Shown piece by piece: positions 7,422 to 16,221 of a DNA stretch of 64,000 nucleotides. The stretch covers positions 1 through 64,000 of the forward strand of contig NZ_MKZO01000015.1 in NCBI RefSeq assembly GCF_001941965.1, in the 5' to 3' direction. The notes under the pieces are model-generated. The model did no database searches. It had not been told where the DNA came from and saw only the letters and a program-made list of their open reading frames with translations. Positions within the stretch are counted from its first letter, which is position 1, and every line of letters starts with the position of its first letter. The position numbers were made by a program, and so were the translations under genes. Source of the stretch: Pseudomonas putida (GTDB taxonomy: Bacteria > Pseudomonadota > Gammaproteobacteria > Pseudomonadales > Pseudomonadaceae).

Positions 7422-7997
7422 TCATCCCAACAAGTCATGCATGGCAATGATCTGCTCCGCCACCTGCACCAGCTTCTGCTGCTTGCTCATGGCCTGCCGG
7501 CGCATCAGGGTGTAGGCCTGTTCCTCATCGCAGTCCTTCATCTTCATCAACAGGCCTTTAGCCAACTCGATCCGCTTGCGCTCCGCCAACTGCTGGTCCC
7601 GCGCCTGCAACTGGGCCTTGAGCGCCTGGTCACTCTCGAAGCGGGCCATGGCCACATCCAGGATCGGCTGCAAGCGCCGCGCATGAATCCCCTCGACGAT
7701 ATAGGCACTGACCCCGGCCTGGATCGCCTGGCGCATCACCCCCGGGTCATGCTCATCGGTAAACATCACGATCGGCCGCGGCAGGTCGCGGCTGACCAGT
7801 ACCACCTGGTCCATCACATCACGGCCGGGTGACTCGGTATCGATCAACACCACATCCGGGCGCACCGTTTCGACGCGCGCCGGCAAGTCGATGGTCAGGC
7901 CAGACTCCTCGATCACCTCGAAACCAGCCTCCACCAGCGCCGCACGCAGGCGACCGACTTTCTTCTCGGTGTCGTCGATCAACAGGATTCGCAACAT
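7422..7997 (-). CDS. nasT: NasT, ANTAR-domain antitermination response regulator
   Basis: This 191-residue protein has a receiver-like domain (about 1-120, putative phospho-acceptor D53 in VVLIDTESPG). It is followed by a C-terminal ANTAR RNA-binding domain (about 125-188, ERKRIELAKGLLMKMKDC and AYTLMRRQAM). NasT binds nascent leader RNA and prevents termination; its partner NasS holds it inactive until nitrate or nitrite binds. It is encoded 14 bp after nasS. Its RNA target is visible about 220 bp downstream in the nasA leader. Confidence 0.95.
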   Translation of the reverse strand: MLRILLIDDTEKKVGRLRAALVEAGFEVIEESGLTIDLPARVETVRPDVVLIDTESPGRDVMDQVVLVSRDLPRPIVMFTDEHDPGVMRQAIQAGVSAYIVEGIHARRLQPILDVAMARFESDQALKAQLQARDQQLAERKRIELAKGLLMKMKDCDEEQAYTLMRRQAMSKQQKLVQVAEQIIAMHDLLG

Positions 7998-8011
7998 CAG
8001 GGCAACTCCCG

Positions 8012-9202
8012 TTAAAGGTCGGACAGGGCGTGGAGGCGGAAGCCATGGGCATAGCCGCGAGGATCGCTGCCGTCCCAGATGCTGCCGTCGATCAACTGGC
8101 TGCTGCGCATCGAGGCAACCGGGCAGTCGATACCCAGGCTGGTCGCCGCATCGCGATACAGGCTGAGTTGCTGGACCTCACGGGCCACGGCCAGGTAATC
8201 CGGGTCTTCCCGCAGCAGCCCCCAGCGGCGGAACTGGGTCATGAACCACATGCCATCCGACAGGTACGGCACATTGGCCCGGCCATGGTTGAACAGGCTC
8301 AGGCCATGGGCGTCGTGCCAGTGGTTGCCGAGGCCGTCGCTGTAATCACCGAGCATGCGCGGCTCGATATCCGCCAGCGGTGCGTCGAGGTAGTTCTCGG
8401 CACTCAGCAGGCGCGCGGTGGCGCTGCGGTTTTCCGGGCTTTCCTCGATAAAGCGGCTGGCCGCCAGCACCGACGCCACCAGGGCCCGGGCGCTGTTCGG
8501 ATGCTGCTGCGCAAAGCTCGCAGTGGTGGTCAGGACCTTTTCCGGGTGACCCGGCCAGATCGACTGGCTGGTGGCCAGGGTAAAGCCCATGTGCTGGTTC
8601 ACCGCATTGGCCGACCAGGGTTCGCCCACACAGAAGCCATCGATCCGCCCGGCACGCAGGTGGGCGAGCATCTGCGACGGCGGTACCACCACGCTGTTGA
8701 CGTCCTCAAGGGGATGGATGCCTTGGCTGGCGAGCCAGTAATACAGCCACATGGCGTGGGTGCCTGTGGGAAAAGTCTGGGCGAAGGTGAGTTTTGTCCG
8801 ACTTTGGTGCACGTGACGTTCCAGTGCTTCAGGACTGGTCACGCCAATGACCTGCAGATCCGGCGACAGGTTGATGCTCTGGCCGTTGTGGTTCAGCCCC
8901 ATCAGCACCGCCATGGGCGTCGCCGCCACGCCGCCGATGCCCAGGTGCACGGCGTAGGTCAGGCCGTACAGGCTGTGGGCGGCATCCAGTTCGCCGCTGA
9001 GCAAACCATCGCGCAGCCCGGCCCAGGAGGTCTGGCGCTTGAGGTTGAGGGTCAGGCCGTGGGGCTGGGCAAAGCCCTGGGTGGCGGCGACGACCAGGGG
9101 CGCGCAGTCGCTCAGGGCCATGAAGCCGATGTTCAAGCTGGTCTTTTCCGGGGCGTCGCTGCCATGCAGCCAGGCCAGGGGAGAGGGAGAAATCGTGGTC
9201 AT
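8012..9202 (-). CDS. nasS: NasS, nitrate/nitrite sensor of the NrtA/CmpA family
   Basis: This protein of about 396 residues resembles the nitrate-binding proteins NrtA/CmpA but lacks a signal peptide, as expected for a cytoplasmic sensor. Recognisable segments are [17 protein letters not shown] near the start and a conserved [14 protein letters not shown]. It sequesters NasT in the absence of nitrate or nitrite. The start [11 protein letters not shown] (ATG ending at 9202) is preferred over a longer in-frame extension, although its ribosome-binding site is weak. It is the first gene of nasST and diverges from pyrD. Confidence 0.92.
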   Translation of the reverse strand: MTTISPSPLAWLHGSDAPEKTSLNIGFMALSDCAPLVVAATQGFAQPHGLTLNLKRQTSWAGLRDGLLSGELDAAHSLYGLTYAVHLGIGGVAATPMAVLMGLNHNGQSINLSPDLQVIGVTSPEALERHVHQSRTKLTFAQTFPTGTHAMWLYYWLASQGIHPLEDVNSVVVPPSQMLAHLRAGRIDGFCVGEPWSANAVNQHMGFTLATSQSIWPGHPEKVLTTTASFAQQHPNSARALVASVLAASRFIEESPENRSATARLLSAENYLDAPLADIEPRMLGDYSDGLGNHWHDAHGLSLFNHGRANVPYLSDGMWFMTQFRRWGLLREDPDYLAVAREVQQLSLYRDAATSLGIDCPVASMRSSQLIDGSIWDGSDPRGYAHGFRLHALSDL

Positions 9203-9320
9203 CGCAATGCAATCGCCTGGCAGGTAAAGCGCTCGGCCGACGCACAAGCGAGCGCCGGCCCCATGCAAGGCTTAAAGCAACCCATATGCCAAGGGCCTGT
9301 CCTGCAAACCCCGGCGTGGC

Positions 9321-9326
9321 TATAAT
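9321..9326 (+). promoter_or_regulatory. probable -10 element of pyrD
   Basis: A perfect TATAAT lies 35 bases before the pyrD start codon. The -35 position at the usual spacing is poor, so only the -10 is assigned. Confidence 0.55.
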
Positions 9327-9360
9327 CGCCACCTCTCCAAATCCTGAGCCAAGCCCGCCC

Positions 9361-10386
9361 ATGTATAACCTGGCCCGCCAGCTGTTGTTCAAACTGTCCC
9401 CGGAAACGTCCCACGACCTGTCGCTCGACCTGATCGGTGCCGGCGGCCGCCTGGGCCTCAATGGGCTGTTGACCAAGGCCCCGGCGCGTTCGCCGGTGAC
9501 CGTCATGGGCCTGCAGTTCCCCAACCCGGTGGGCCTCGCCGCCGGCCTGGACAAGAACGGCGCGGCCATCGACGGCTTCGCCCAGCTGGGCTTCGGCTTC
9601 GTCGAGATCGGCACCGTGACCCCGCGTCCGCAGCCAGGCAACCCGAAGCCGCGGATCTTCCGCCTGCCGGAAGCCGAGGCGATCATCAACCGCATGGGCT
9701 TCAACAACCTCGGCGTCGACAACCTGATCAACCGCGTGCGCGCCTCCAGCTACAAGGGCGTGCTCGGCATCAATATCGGCAAGAATTTCGACACCCCTGT
9801 CGAGCGCGCCGTCGACGATTACCTGATCTGCCTGGACAAGGTCTACACCCACGCCAGCTACATCACCGTCAACGTCAGCTCGCCCAACACCCCGGGCCTG
9901 CGCAGCCTGCAGTTCGGCGACTCGCTGAAGCAACTGCTCGACGCCCTGGCCGTGCGCCGTGAAGAACTGGCCCTGGCCCACAACAAGCGCGTACCGCTGG
10001 CGATCAAGATCGCCCCGGACATGACCGACGAGGAGACCGCGCTGGTCGCGGCGGCCCTGCTGGAATCGGGAATGGACGCGGTGATCGCCACCAACACCAC
10101 CCTGAGCCGCGAAGGTGTCGAAGGCCTGGCGCATGCTGACGAAGCGGGTGGCCTGTCCGGTGCGCCGGTGCGCGAGAAGAGCACCAACACCGTGAAGGTG
10201 CTGGCGGGTGAGATGGCGGGTCGTATGCCGATCATCGCTGCGGGTGGCATCACCGAAGGCCGTCATGCGGCCGAGAAGATCGCTGCCGGTGCGAGCCTGG
10301 TGCAGATCTACTCGGGCTTCATCTACAAGGGCCCGGCGTTGATCCGTGAGTCGGTGGACGCTATCGCTGCGATGCCCGGCCGCTGA
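9361..10386 (+). CDS. pyrD: dihydroorotate dehydrogenase (quinone), class 2
   Basis: This 341-residue flavoenzyme oxidises dihydroorotate to orotate in pyrimidine synthesis and passes electrons to the quinone pool at the inner membrane. It has the class 2 N-terminal helix ([18 protein letters not shown]), a FMN-site segment [15 protein letters not shown], the catalytic-serine segment [14 protein letters not shown] and the C-terminal phosphate-binding region ([15 protein letters not shown]). The ATG at 9361 gives the usual family N-terminus; an upstream in-frame extension overlaps the promoter. Confidence 0.97.
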   Translation: MYNLARQLLFKLSPETSHDLSLDLIGAGGRLGLNGLLTKAPARSPVTVMGLQFPNPVGLAAGLDKNGAAIDGFAQLGFGFVEIGTVTPRPQPGNPKPRIFRLPEAEAIINRMGFNNLGVDNLINRVRASSYKGVLGINIGKNFDTPVERAVDDYLICLDKVYTHASYITVNVSSPNTPGLRSLQFGDSLKQLLDALAVRREELALAHNKRVPLAIKIAPDMTDEETALVAAALLESGMDAVIATNTTLSREGVEGLAHADEAGGLSGAPVREKSTNTVKVLAGEMAGRMPIIAAGGITEGRHAAEKIAAGASLVQIYSGFIYKGPALIRESVDAIAAMPGR

Positions 10387-10398
10387 ATCGCGGCCATT

Positions 10399-10421
10399 AA
10401 AAAGGGCCCCGAAAGGGGCCC
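10399..10421 (-). terminator. rho-independent terminator of rmf
   Basis: A 7-bp stem GGGCCCC/GGGGCCC closes on a four-base loop. The U-tract follows only on the minus strand (TTTTTAAT), so it ends rmf transcription coming from the right. On the plus strand after pyrD there is a hairpin but no U-run. Confidence 0.8.
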
Positions 10422-10487
10422 CTGGGCCGCAGCCCGCCGCCCGGATAGGGCGCGCATGTGAATCGGTTAAACGGTTACGCTCCTCGA

Positions 10488-10703
10488 TCAGCCAACGGCG
10501 TGAACTTCGTTGAGTCGGTGGATACCTGCGGTGCCGGTCATACCATCCCAGTTGTCGCCTCGTCCTTCACGCCAGCCATTGATCCATGCCTGGCGTACGG
10601 ACGGCAGGGTGAAGGGGCAAAGCTCGCGGGATTTGCCGGTAACTCCGTATTGATAGCCACGTGAAAATGCTCTTTCCAACGGATCACGCTTAAGTCTTCT
10701 CAT
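10488..10703 (-). CDS. rmf: ribosome modulation factor
   Basis: This 71-residue basic protein (MRRLKRDPLERAFSRGYQ) matches RMF, which dimerises 70S ribosomes into inactive 100S particles in stationary phase. The family core GYQYGVTGKSRELCPF and the segment RQAWINGWREGR are present. A GAGGG site lies nine bases before the ATG. The upstream region holds two adjacent hairpins that may affect mRNA stability or translation. It converges with pyrD and shares the terminator between them. Confidence 0.96.
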   Translation of the reverse strand: MRRLKRDPLERAFSRGYQYGVTGKSRELCPFTLPSVRQAWINGWREGRGDNWDGMTGTAGIHRLNEVHAVG

Positions 10704-10740
10704 AGGGTACTGCCCTCATTTGTTGACTGTAATGTCCCGT

Positions 10741-10775
10741 CGACCTCGTCTGAGGTCGGGCAGATTCTTTCTGCC
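10741..10775 (-). promoter_or_regulatory. paired hairpins upstream of rmf
   Basis: Two perfect hairpins abut: CGACCTC/GAGGTCG at 10741-10758 with a four-base loop, and GGCAGA/TCTGCC at 10759-10775 with a five-base loop. They lie 37-72 bases before the rmf start and are probably in its leader. Neither is followed by a U-tract on the minus strand. Confidence 0.55.
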
Positions 10776-11233
10776 GGTTTTGCGCTCGCTGCCGGCGTGG
10801 CGAGCAGAAGTGTCGTACCGTTGCGGTCACGACCTGAGTTGAGTTCTAACCAATGGGGCGGGGCGTGTGAACGAACGAATTGTCATAAGCACGTAACTTT
10901 TCCGTGGGTGAGGGGATAAGTAAAAAATTGCTTCACGAGGAGATCACGGGTAAAGCCAACTATCATCAGGAGTTACCCGGCCTTTGCAGCAAAACGCCAT
11001 CGCGGAGAAGATTTTCCGGCGCTGGCCGATAAAACGACGAAGGGTCGCATTCGCATCCTTCAGCAACAGAATTTTTCGTTCTGCCCGACGATCAAAGCCT
11101 TTTTGCTTTCCGCGAAAAGGCATCGCGGGTGGCCCGGCACCTCAAGGTGCCACTCGAGTGCTTGCCGAAGGCACTCGATCAAACTTCGAAGGGCGATGCG
11201 TTCGTTCCTTCACTACAAGGCTGGATGTGACCC
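10776..11233. other. non-coding interval between rmf and rlmKL with three tandem hairpins
   Basis: I see no convincing protein gene here. Near its right end are three successive hairpins: 11097-11121 (GCCTTTT/AAAAGGC extended by three inner pairs), 11136-11151 (GGCACC/GGTGCC with a TCAA loop) and 11154-11178 (TCGAGTGC/GCACTCGA extended inward). A looser GGGTAA/TTACCC pair lies at about 10949-10979. The divergent promoters of rmf and rlmKL must lie in this interval. It could be an rlmKL leader or hold a small RNA. Confidence 0.5.
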
Positions 11234-13426
11234 ATGTCGGACCGTTTCGAACTCTACCTCACCTGTCCCAAAGGCCTGGAAGGCCTGCTCGCCGATGAGG
11301 CGCGCAGCCTCGGCCTGGAAGATGTGCGCGAGCACACCTCGGCCCTGCGCGGCTCGGCCGATATGGAAACCGCCTACCGCCTGTGCCTCTGGTCGCGCCT
11401 GGCCAACCGCGTGCTGCTGGTGCTCAAGCGCTTCAACATGAAGAACGCCGACGACCTGTACGACGGCGTCCACGACGTCGACTGGCAGGAACACCTGGAC
11501 GCCGCCGGCACCCTGGCCGTGGAGTTCAGCGGCCATGGCTCGGGCATCGACAACACCCACTTCGGCGCCTTGAAGGTCAAGGACGCCATCGTCGACAAGC
11601 TGCGCAACGCCCAGGGCGAGCGCCCGTCGATCGACAAGCTCAACCCCGACCTGCGCGTGCACCTGCGCCTGGAGCGCGGTGAAGCCATCCTTTCCCTCGA
11701 CCTGTCCGGCCACAGCCTGCACCAGCGCGGCTACCGCCTGCAGCAGGGCGCCGCGCCGCTCAAGGAAAACCTCGCCGCCGCGGTGCTGATCCGCGCCGGC
11801 TGGCCGCGTATCGCCGCCGAAGGCGGGGCCCTGGCCGACCCGATGTGCGGCGTCGGTACCTTCCTCGTCGAGGCGGCGATGATCGCCGCCGATATCGCGC
11901 CGAACCTCAAGCGCGAGCGCTGGGGCTTCACCGCCTGGCTGGGTCACGTGCCGGCGCTGTGGCGCAAGGTCCACGACGAAGCCCGTGCCCGCGCCGAAGC
12001 CGGCCTGGCTCGTCCGCCGCTGTGGATCCGCGGTTATGAAGCCGACCCGCGGCTGATCCAGCCGGGCCGCAACAACGTCGAGCGCGCCGGCCTGAGCGAG
12101 TGGGTGAAGATCTACCAGGGCGAAGTCGGCACCTTCGAGCCGCGCCCGGACCAGAACCAGAAAGGCCTGGTGATCAGCAACCCGCCCTATGGCGAGCGTC
12201 TTGGCGACGAAGCCAGCCTGCTCTATCTCTACCAGAACCTCGGCGAGCGCCTGCGCCAGGCCTGCCTCGGCTGGGAAGCGGCGGTGTTCACCGGCGCCCC
12301 GGACCTGGGCAAGCGCATGGGTATCCGTAGCCACAAGCAATATGCCTTCTGGAACGGTGCGCTGCCGTGCAAGCTGCTGCTGATCAAGGTGCAACCGGAC
12401 CAGTTCGTCACCGGCGAGCGTCGCTCCGCCGAGCGCAACCAGGACGACGAGCGTCCGCTCCAGGCCGTGGCCGCCGAGCCGGCACGCCTGAGCGAAGGCG
12501 GGCAGATGTTCGCCAACCGCCTGCAGAAGAACCTCAAGCAACTGGGCAAGTGGGCCAAGCGCGAGCACGTCACCTGCTACCGCCTGTATGACGCCGATAT
12601 GCCGGAATACGCCCTGGCCATCGACCTGTACCAGTGCTGGGTGCATGTGCAGGAATACGCCGCGCCACGTTCGGTCGATCCGGAGAAGGCCCAGGCCCGC
12701 CTGTTCGACGCCCTCGCCGCCATTCCCCAGGCCCTGGGCGTCGACCAGAGCAAGGTGGTGGTCAAGCGTCGCGAGCGCCAGAGCGGCACTCGCCAGTACG
12801 AGCGCCAGGGCGCCCAGGGGCAGTTCCTCGAAGTCAGCGAAGGCGGGGTCAAGTTGCTGGTCAACCTGACCGACTACCTCGACACCGGTCTGTTCCTCGA
12901 TCACCGCCCGATGCGCATGCGCATCCAGCGCGAGGCCGCCGGCAAGCGCTTCCTCAACCTGTTCTGCTACACCGCCACGGCCAGCGTGCACGCGGCCAAG
13001 GGCGGTGCGCGCAGCACTACCAGCGTCGACCTGTCGAAGACCTACCTGGACTGGGCGCGGCGCAACCTGTCGCTCAATGGCTACTCGGACAAGAACCGCC
13101 TGGAGCAGGGTGATGTGATGGCCTGGCTGGAGAGCAACCGCGAGCAGTACGATCTGATCTTCATCGACCCGCCGACCTTCTCCAACTCCAAGCGCATGGA
13201 GGGGGTGTTCGACGTGCAGCGCGACCACGTGCAACTGCTCGACCTGGCCCTGGCCCGTCTGGCGCCGGGCGGCGTGCTGTACTTCTCCAACAACTTCCGC
13301 AAGTTCCAGCTCGACGAGAACCTGCAGGAGCGCTACGCGGTGGAAGAAATCAGCGCCACTACGCTGGACCCGGACTTCGCCCGCAACAGCAAGATCCACC
13401 GCGCCTGGCGCATCCAGGCCCGGTGA
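11234..13426 (+). CDS. rlmL: bifunctional 23S rRNA methyltransferase RlmKL (m7G2069 / m2G2445)
   Basis: This 730-residue fusion has an N-terminal THUMP region (about 45-155). An RlmL methyltransferase domain with NPPYGERLG near residue 316 follows, and then a C-terminal RlmK domain with a SAM-binding segment FLNLFCYTATASVHAA and the motif FIDPPTFSNSKRM. It modifies two guanines of 23S rRNA. The ATG at 11234 gives the standard family N-terminus MSDRFELYLTCPKGLE. The stop is followed closely by the GGDEF gene. Confidence 0.96.
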   Translation: MSDRFELYLTCPKGLEGLLADEARSLGLEDVREHTSALRGSADMETAYRLCLWSRLANRVLLVLKRFNMKNADDLYDGVHDVDWQEHLDAAGTLAVEFSGHGSGIDNTHFGALKVKDAIVDKLRNAQGERPSIDKLNPDLRVHLRLERGEAILSLDLSGHSLHQRGYRLQQGAAPLKENLAAAVLIRAGWPRIAAEGGALADPMCGVGTFLVEAAMIAADIAPNLKRERWGFTAWLGHVPALWRKVHDEARARAEAGLARPPLWIRGYEADPRLIQPGRNNVERAGLSEWVKIYQGEVGTFEPRPDQNQKGLVISNPPYGERLGDEASLLYLYQNLGERLRQACLGWEAAVFTGAPDLGKRMGIRSHKQYAFWNGALPCKLLLIKVQPDQFVTGERRSAERNQDDERPLQAVAAEPARLSEGGQMFANRLQKNLKQLGKWAKREHVTCYRLYDADMPEYALAIDLYQCWVHVQEYAAPRSVDPEKAQARLFDALAAIPQALGVDQSKVVVKRRERQSGTRQYERQGAQGQFLEVSEGGVKLLVNLTDYLDTGLFLDHRPMRMRIQREAAGKRFLNLFCYTATASVHAAKGGARSTTSVDLSKTYLDWARRNLSLNGYSDKNRLEQGDVMAWLESNREQYDLIFIDPPTFSNSKRMEGVFDVQRDHVQLLDLALARLAPGGVLYFSNNFRKFQLDENLQERYAVEEISATTLDPDFARNSKIHRAWRIQAR

Positions 13427-13525
13427 TCTGAATGACGACTCCGGGGCTCTCGAAGATGTGGCGACTTGCTATTATTGAAGAGAGCCCTGAGAGCCGTTAC
13501 CGGCTGGCGTCCTGAGTGCTTGCCC

Positions 13526-15904
13526 ATGTCGAAGCCGAAGATGCTCGGTTTTATCAGCGAAGAAGTGTCCGCCTGGCTGGTGGCCTTCGTCGCCCTGGTG
13601 GTCGGCGGCCTGCTGACCGCCTTGCTGGCGCTCGCCGCCCACAAGCTGTATCAACAGCAACTGGCGCAGCGCTTCGAGCTGCTGGCCAACGAGCGCTATA
13701 GCCGCATCGAGGAACGCCTGCAGGACCAGGTGCAACGCCTGGACGGCCTGCGGCGTTTCTTCGTCTTCGCCCAGGAAATCACTCGCGACGAATTCGACGG
13801 TTATGTCCGGCCTTTGCTGCACCGTTCCCAGGCCTATTCCTGGTCGCCACGTGTCAGCGCAGGGGAGCGGGCGGACTTTGAACGCCAGGGCCGCAAGCTG
13901 TTTGGGCCCACCTTCGGCATTCGCGAGGTGGGTGATGGCGGTGCCCTGCAGCCGTCACCGCAGCGGCCCCTGTACTACCCGGTGCTGTTCAGCCAGACCC
14001 TCAGCCAGTTGCCGCCGCCGCTGGGTTTCGACCTGCTGTCCCAGCCGCTGCGCCGCGATACCGTGCAGCGGGCCACGACACCGGGTTCGATGGCGGTCTC
14101 GGCGCCTCTCGACCTGATCGGCGTGGCGCCGGCCTACAGCCGCGGCATGCTGATGGTAGCGCCGGTATTCGCGGCCGATGCCACCGGCGGTGAGCCCAAG
14201 GGCTATGTAATGGCGGTGCTGAGCATGCGCCAACTGATGGCCGACGGCCTGCCCAGTGCGGCCGAGGACAACCTGGTGGTGCGCATCGTCGACCTGTCGT
14301 CCCTGGCGGGGCCGGAGTCGCTGTTCGAGTCGGGCAACGAGGCCGCCGATTCGCCGCTGCGGGTGCGCAAGGTCCTGCACCTGGCGGATCGCAGCTATCA
14401 ACTGGATATGTCTCCCAGCCAGGAGTTTCTCCACGACAACCGTTCCCCGGCCATGGCCGTCGGTTTTGTCGGCGGCCTGTTGAGCCTGCTGCTCAGTGCC
14501 TTGCTGTTCAGTCTGTTCAGTCAGCGCCAGCGCGCCCTGACCCTGGTCGAACAGCGCACCGCCGAGCTGCGGGTCAGCGAGCAAAGCCTGCGTGATACCC
14601 ATAACCAGCTGCGCAGCGTGCTGAATGCGGCAACCGAGGTGGCGATCATCGCCACCGATCTGCACGGAGTGATCAGCACCTTCAATGCCGGCGCCGAGCG
14701 CATGCTTGGCTACAGCAGCGAAGAAGCGCTGGGCAAGCTGACCCTGGAGCACCTGCTGCTGCCAGAAGAAGTCCGTGAGCGCGCGCGTTCCATGAGCCTG
14801 CGCTTCGGTCGCGAGATCAGTGCCAACCAGGCGCTGCTGGTGGACAGCGTGCCCACCGCCGACGAAGAGCCCGGCGAGTGGACCCTGCGCCGTAAGGACG
14901 GCAGCTTGCTGCCGGCGAACATGCTGGTGACCGCGGTGCTCGATGAGTACGGGCTGTGGGTCGGGCATCTGGCGATCTGTATCGATATCACCGAGCGCAA
15001 GCGTGTGCACGAAGCGCTGGAGGCCCGTGACCGCCTGCTGGAAAAGCTCACCGCCCAGGTACCGGGCGGTATCTACCAGTTCCGCCTCAACCCCGATGGT
15101 ACGTCCTGTTTCAGCTATTCCAGCGAAGGGTTGCGGGATATCTATGAAGTGGAGCCGGCGTTGCTGCGCCAGGATGCGACTACGGTGTTCGAGCGCATCC
15201 ACCCGGATGACCTGGCGCGGGTGCGGTTCTCGATCCGCGAGTCTGCCGACCAGTTGACGCCGTGGCGTGAGGAATACCGGGTCAACCTGCCCAAGGCCGG
15301 CTTGCGCTGGGTGCGCGGTGAGGCGACGCCCGAGCCGCTGCCGGATGGCGGCACCTTGTGGCATGGCTATCTGACGGACATTTCCGACCTCAAGCGGGTC
15401 GAGGAAGAACTGCGGGCGCTGTCGGTGACCGACTCGCTGACCGGTATCCATAACCGTCGTTACTTCCAGGAGCGACTCAAGGCCGAGCTGGAGCGGGCCC
15501 AGCGTGGCGGGCAGGATCTGGCGGTGATCATGCTCGATATCGACCACTTCAAGCAGATCAACGACCGTTTCGGGCATGCGGTGGGCGACCTGGTGTTGCA
15601 GAGCTTGTGTCAGCGTATCAGCCATCGGCTGCGGCGTACCGATGTGTTCTGTCGGTTGGGCGGGGAGGAGTTCATGGTGCTCTGCCCGGGAAGCACCGCC
15701 AGCCAGGCGCACTCGCTGGCGCTGGAGTTGTGGCAGGGCGTGCGCAGCGTGCCGGTGGATGGCGTGGGGCGGGTGACGGCGAGCTTTGGTGTGGCCGGGT
15801 GGCGGCCGGGGGAAGGGGCGGATGCCTTGTTGTTAAGGGCGGACTCGGGTGTCTATGCCGCCAAGCAGGGCGGGCGCGACCGGGTCGAGGCCGAGCAGCT
15901 CTGA
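13526..15904 (+). CDS. membrane diguanylate cyclase, CHASE-PAS-PAS-GGDEF
   Basis: This protein of about 792 residues has one membrane segment near 12-34, a periplasmic CHASE-type sensor (about 60-280; RRFFVFAQEITRDEF and YSWSPRVSAGERADFE), and a second membrane segment near 313-333. Two PAS regions (about 365-495 and 505-620) and a GGDEF domain follow. The active motif reads GGEEF near residue 712, and an intact RxxD inhibitory site (RRTD) lies five residues before it. It should make c-di-GMP and be product-inhibited. The start MSKPKMLGF is chosen because 20 extra in-frame residues upstream look non-family. The ligand is unknown. Confidence 0.9.
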   Translation: MSKPKMLGFISEEVSAWLVAFVALVVGGLLTALLALAAHKLYQQQLAQRFELLANERYSRIEERLQDQVQRLDGLRRFFVFAQEITRDEFDGYVRPLLHRSQAYSWSPRVSAGERADFERQGRKLFGPTFGIREVGDGGALQPSPQRPLYYPVLFSQTLSQLPPPLGFDLLSQPLRRDTVQRATTPGSMAVSAPLDLIGVAPAYSRGMLMVAPVFAADATGGEPKGYVMAVLSMRQLMADGLPSAAEDNLVVRIVDLSSLAGPESLFESGNEAADSPLRVRKVLHLADRSYQLDMSPSQEFLHDNRSPAMAVGFVGGLLSLLLSALLFSLFSQRQRALTLVEQRTAELRVSEQSLRDTHNQLRSVLNAATEVAIIATDLHGVISTFNAGAERMLGYSSEEALGKLTLEHLLLPEEVRERARSMSLRFGREISANQALLVDSVPTADEEPGEWTLRRKDGSLLPANMLVTAVLDEYGLWVGHLAICIDITERKRVHEALEARDRLLEKLTAQVPGGIYQFRLNPDGTSCFSYSSEGLRDIYEVEPALLRQDATTVFERIHPDDLARVRFSIRESADQLTPWREEYRVNLPKAGLRWVRGEATPEPLPDGGTLWHGYLTDISDLKRVEEELRALSVTDSLTGIHNRRYFQERLKAELERAQRGGQDLAVIMLDIDHFKQINDRFGHAVGDLVLQSLCQRISHRLRRTDVFCRLGGEEFMVLCPGSTASQAHSLALELWQGVRSVPVDGVGRVTASFGVAGWRPGEGADALLLRADSGVYAAKQGGRDRVEAEQL

Positions 15905-15924
15905 TCTTTGTCGCTCATGCGGGC

Positions 15925-16213
15925 CTCATCGCTGGCAAGCCAGTTCCCACAGGTTCGGCAGCGACGCGGACACTGTGGGAGCTGGCTTGCCAGCGATGAG
16001 GCCATCAGCAGCAACACAAACCTCAGGGCTGGTTACAGGCACAGCACCACTCGCGAGGGCAGTGCCAAACCTGTGGGAGCCGGCGTTGCCGGCGATGAGG
16101 CCATCAGCAGCAACACAAACCTCAGGGCTGGTTACAGGCACAGCACCACTCGTGAGGGCAGTGCCAAACCTGTGGGAGCCGGCGTTGCCGGCGATGAGGC
16201 CATCAGCAACAGC
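15925..16213. repeat. REP cluster with 99-bp tandem duplication next to dacB
   Basis: An inverted pair of standard REPs (15926-15954 and 15974-16002) is followed by two direct-oriented copies of a variant REP (GTGGGAGCCGGCGTTGCCGG). The variant copies belong to a tandem repeat of period 99 (copies from 15995 and 16094, and a partial third from 16193). Each unit contains ACCTCAGGGCTG, which is also the 3' end of dacB on the other strand, so the duplicated segment appears to include that end. Confidence 0.9.
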
Positions 16214-16221
16214 ACAAGACC

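Noticed and set aside
10399..10421. Hairpin as pyrD terminator
   Set aside because: The U-tract exists only on the minus strand, so it is assigned to rmf; on the plus strand it is at best a weak stop.
11213..13399. 728-residue open frame antisense to rlmKL
   Set aside because: High GC removes stop codons in this frame; the plus-strand RlmKL has clear domains.
15925..16213. Possible CRISPR array
   Set aside because: The repeats are REP palindromes in a 99-bp tandem unit, not short repeats with unique spacers, and no cas genes are near.
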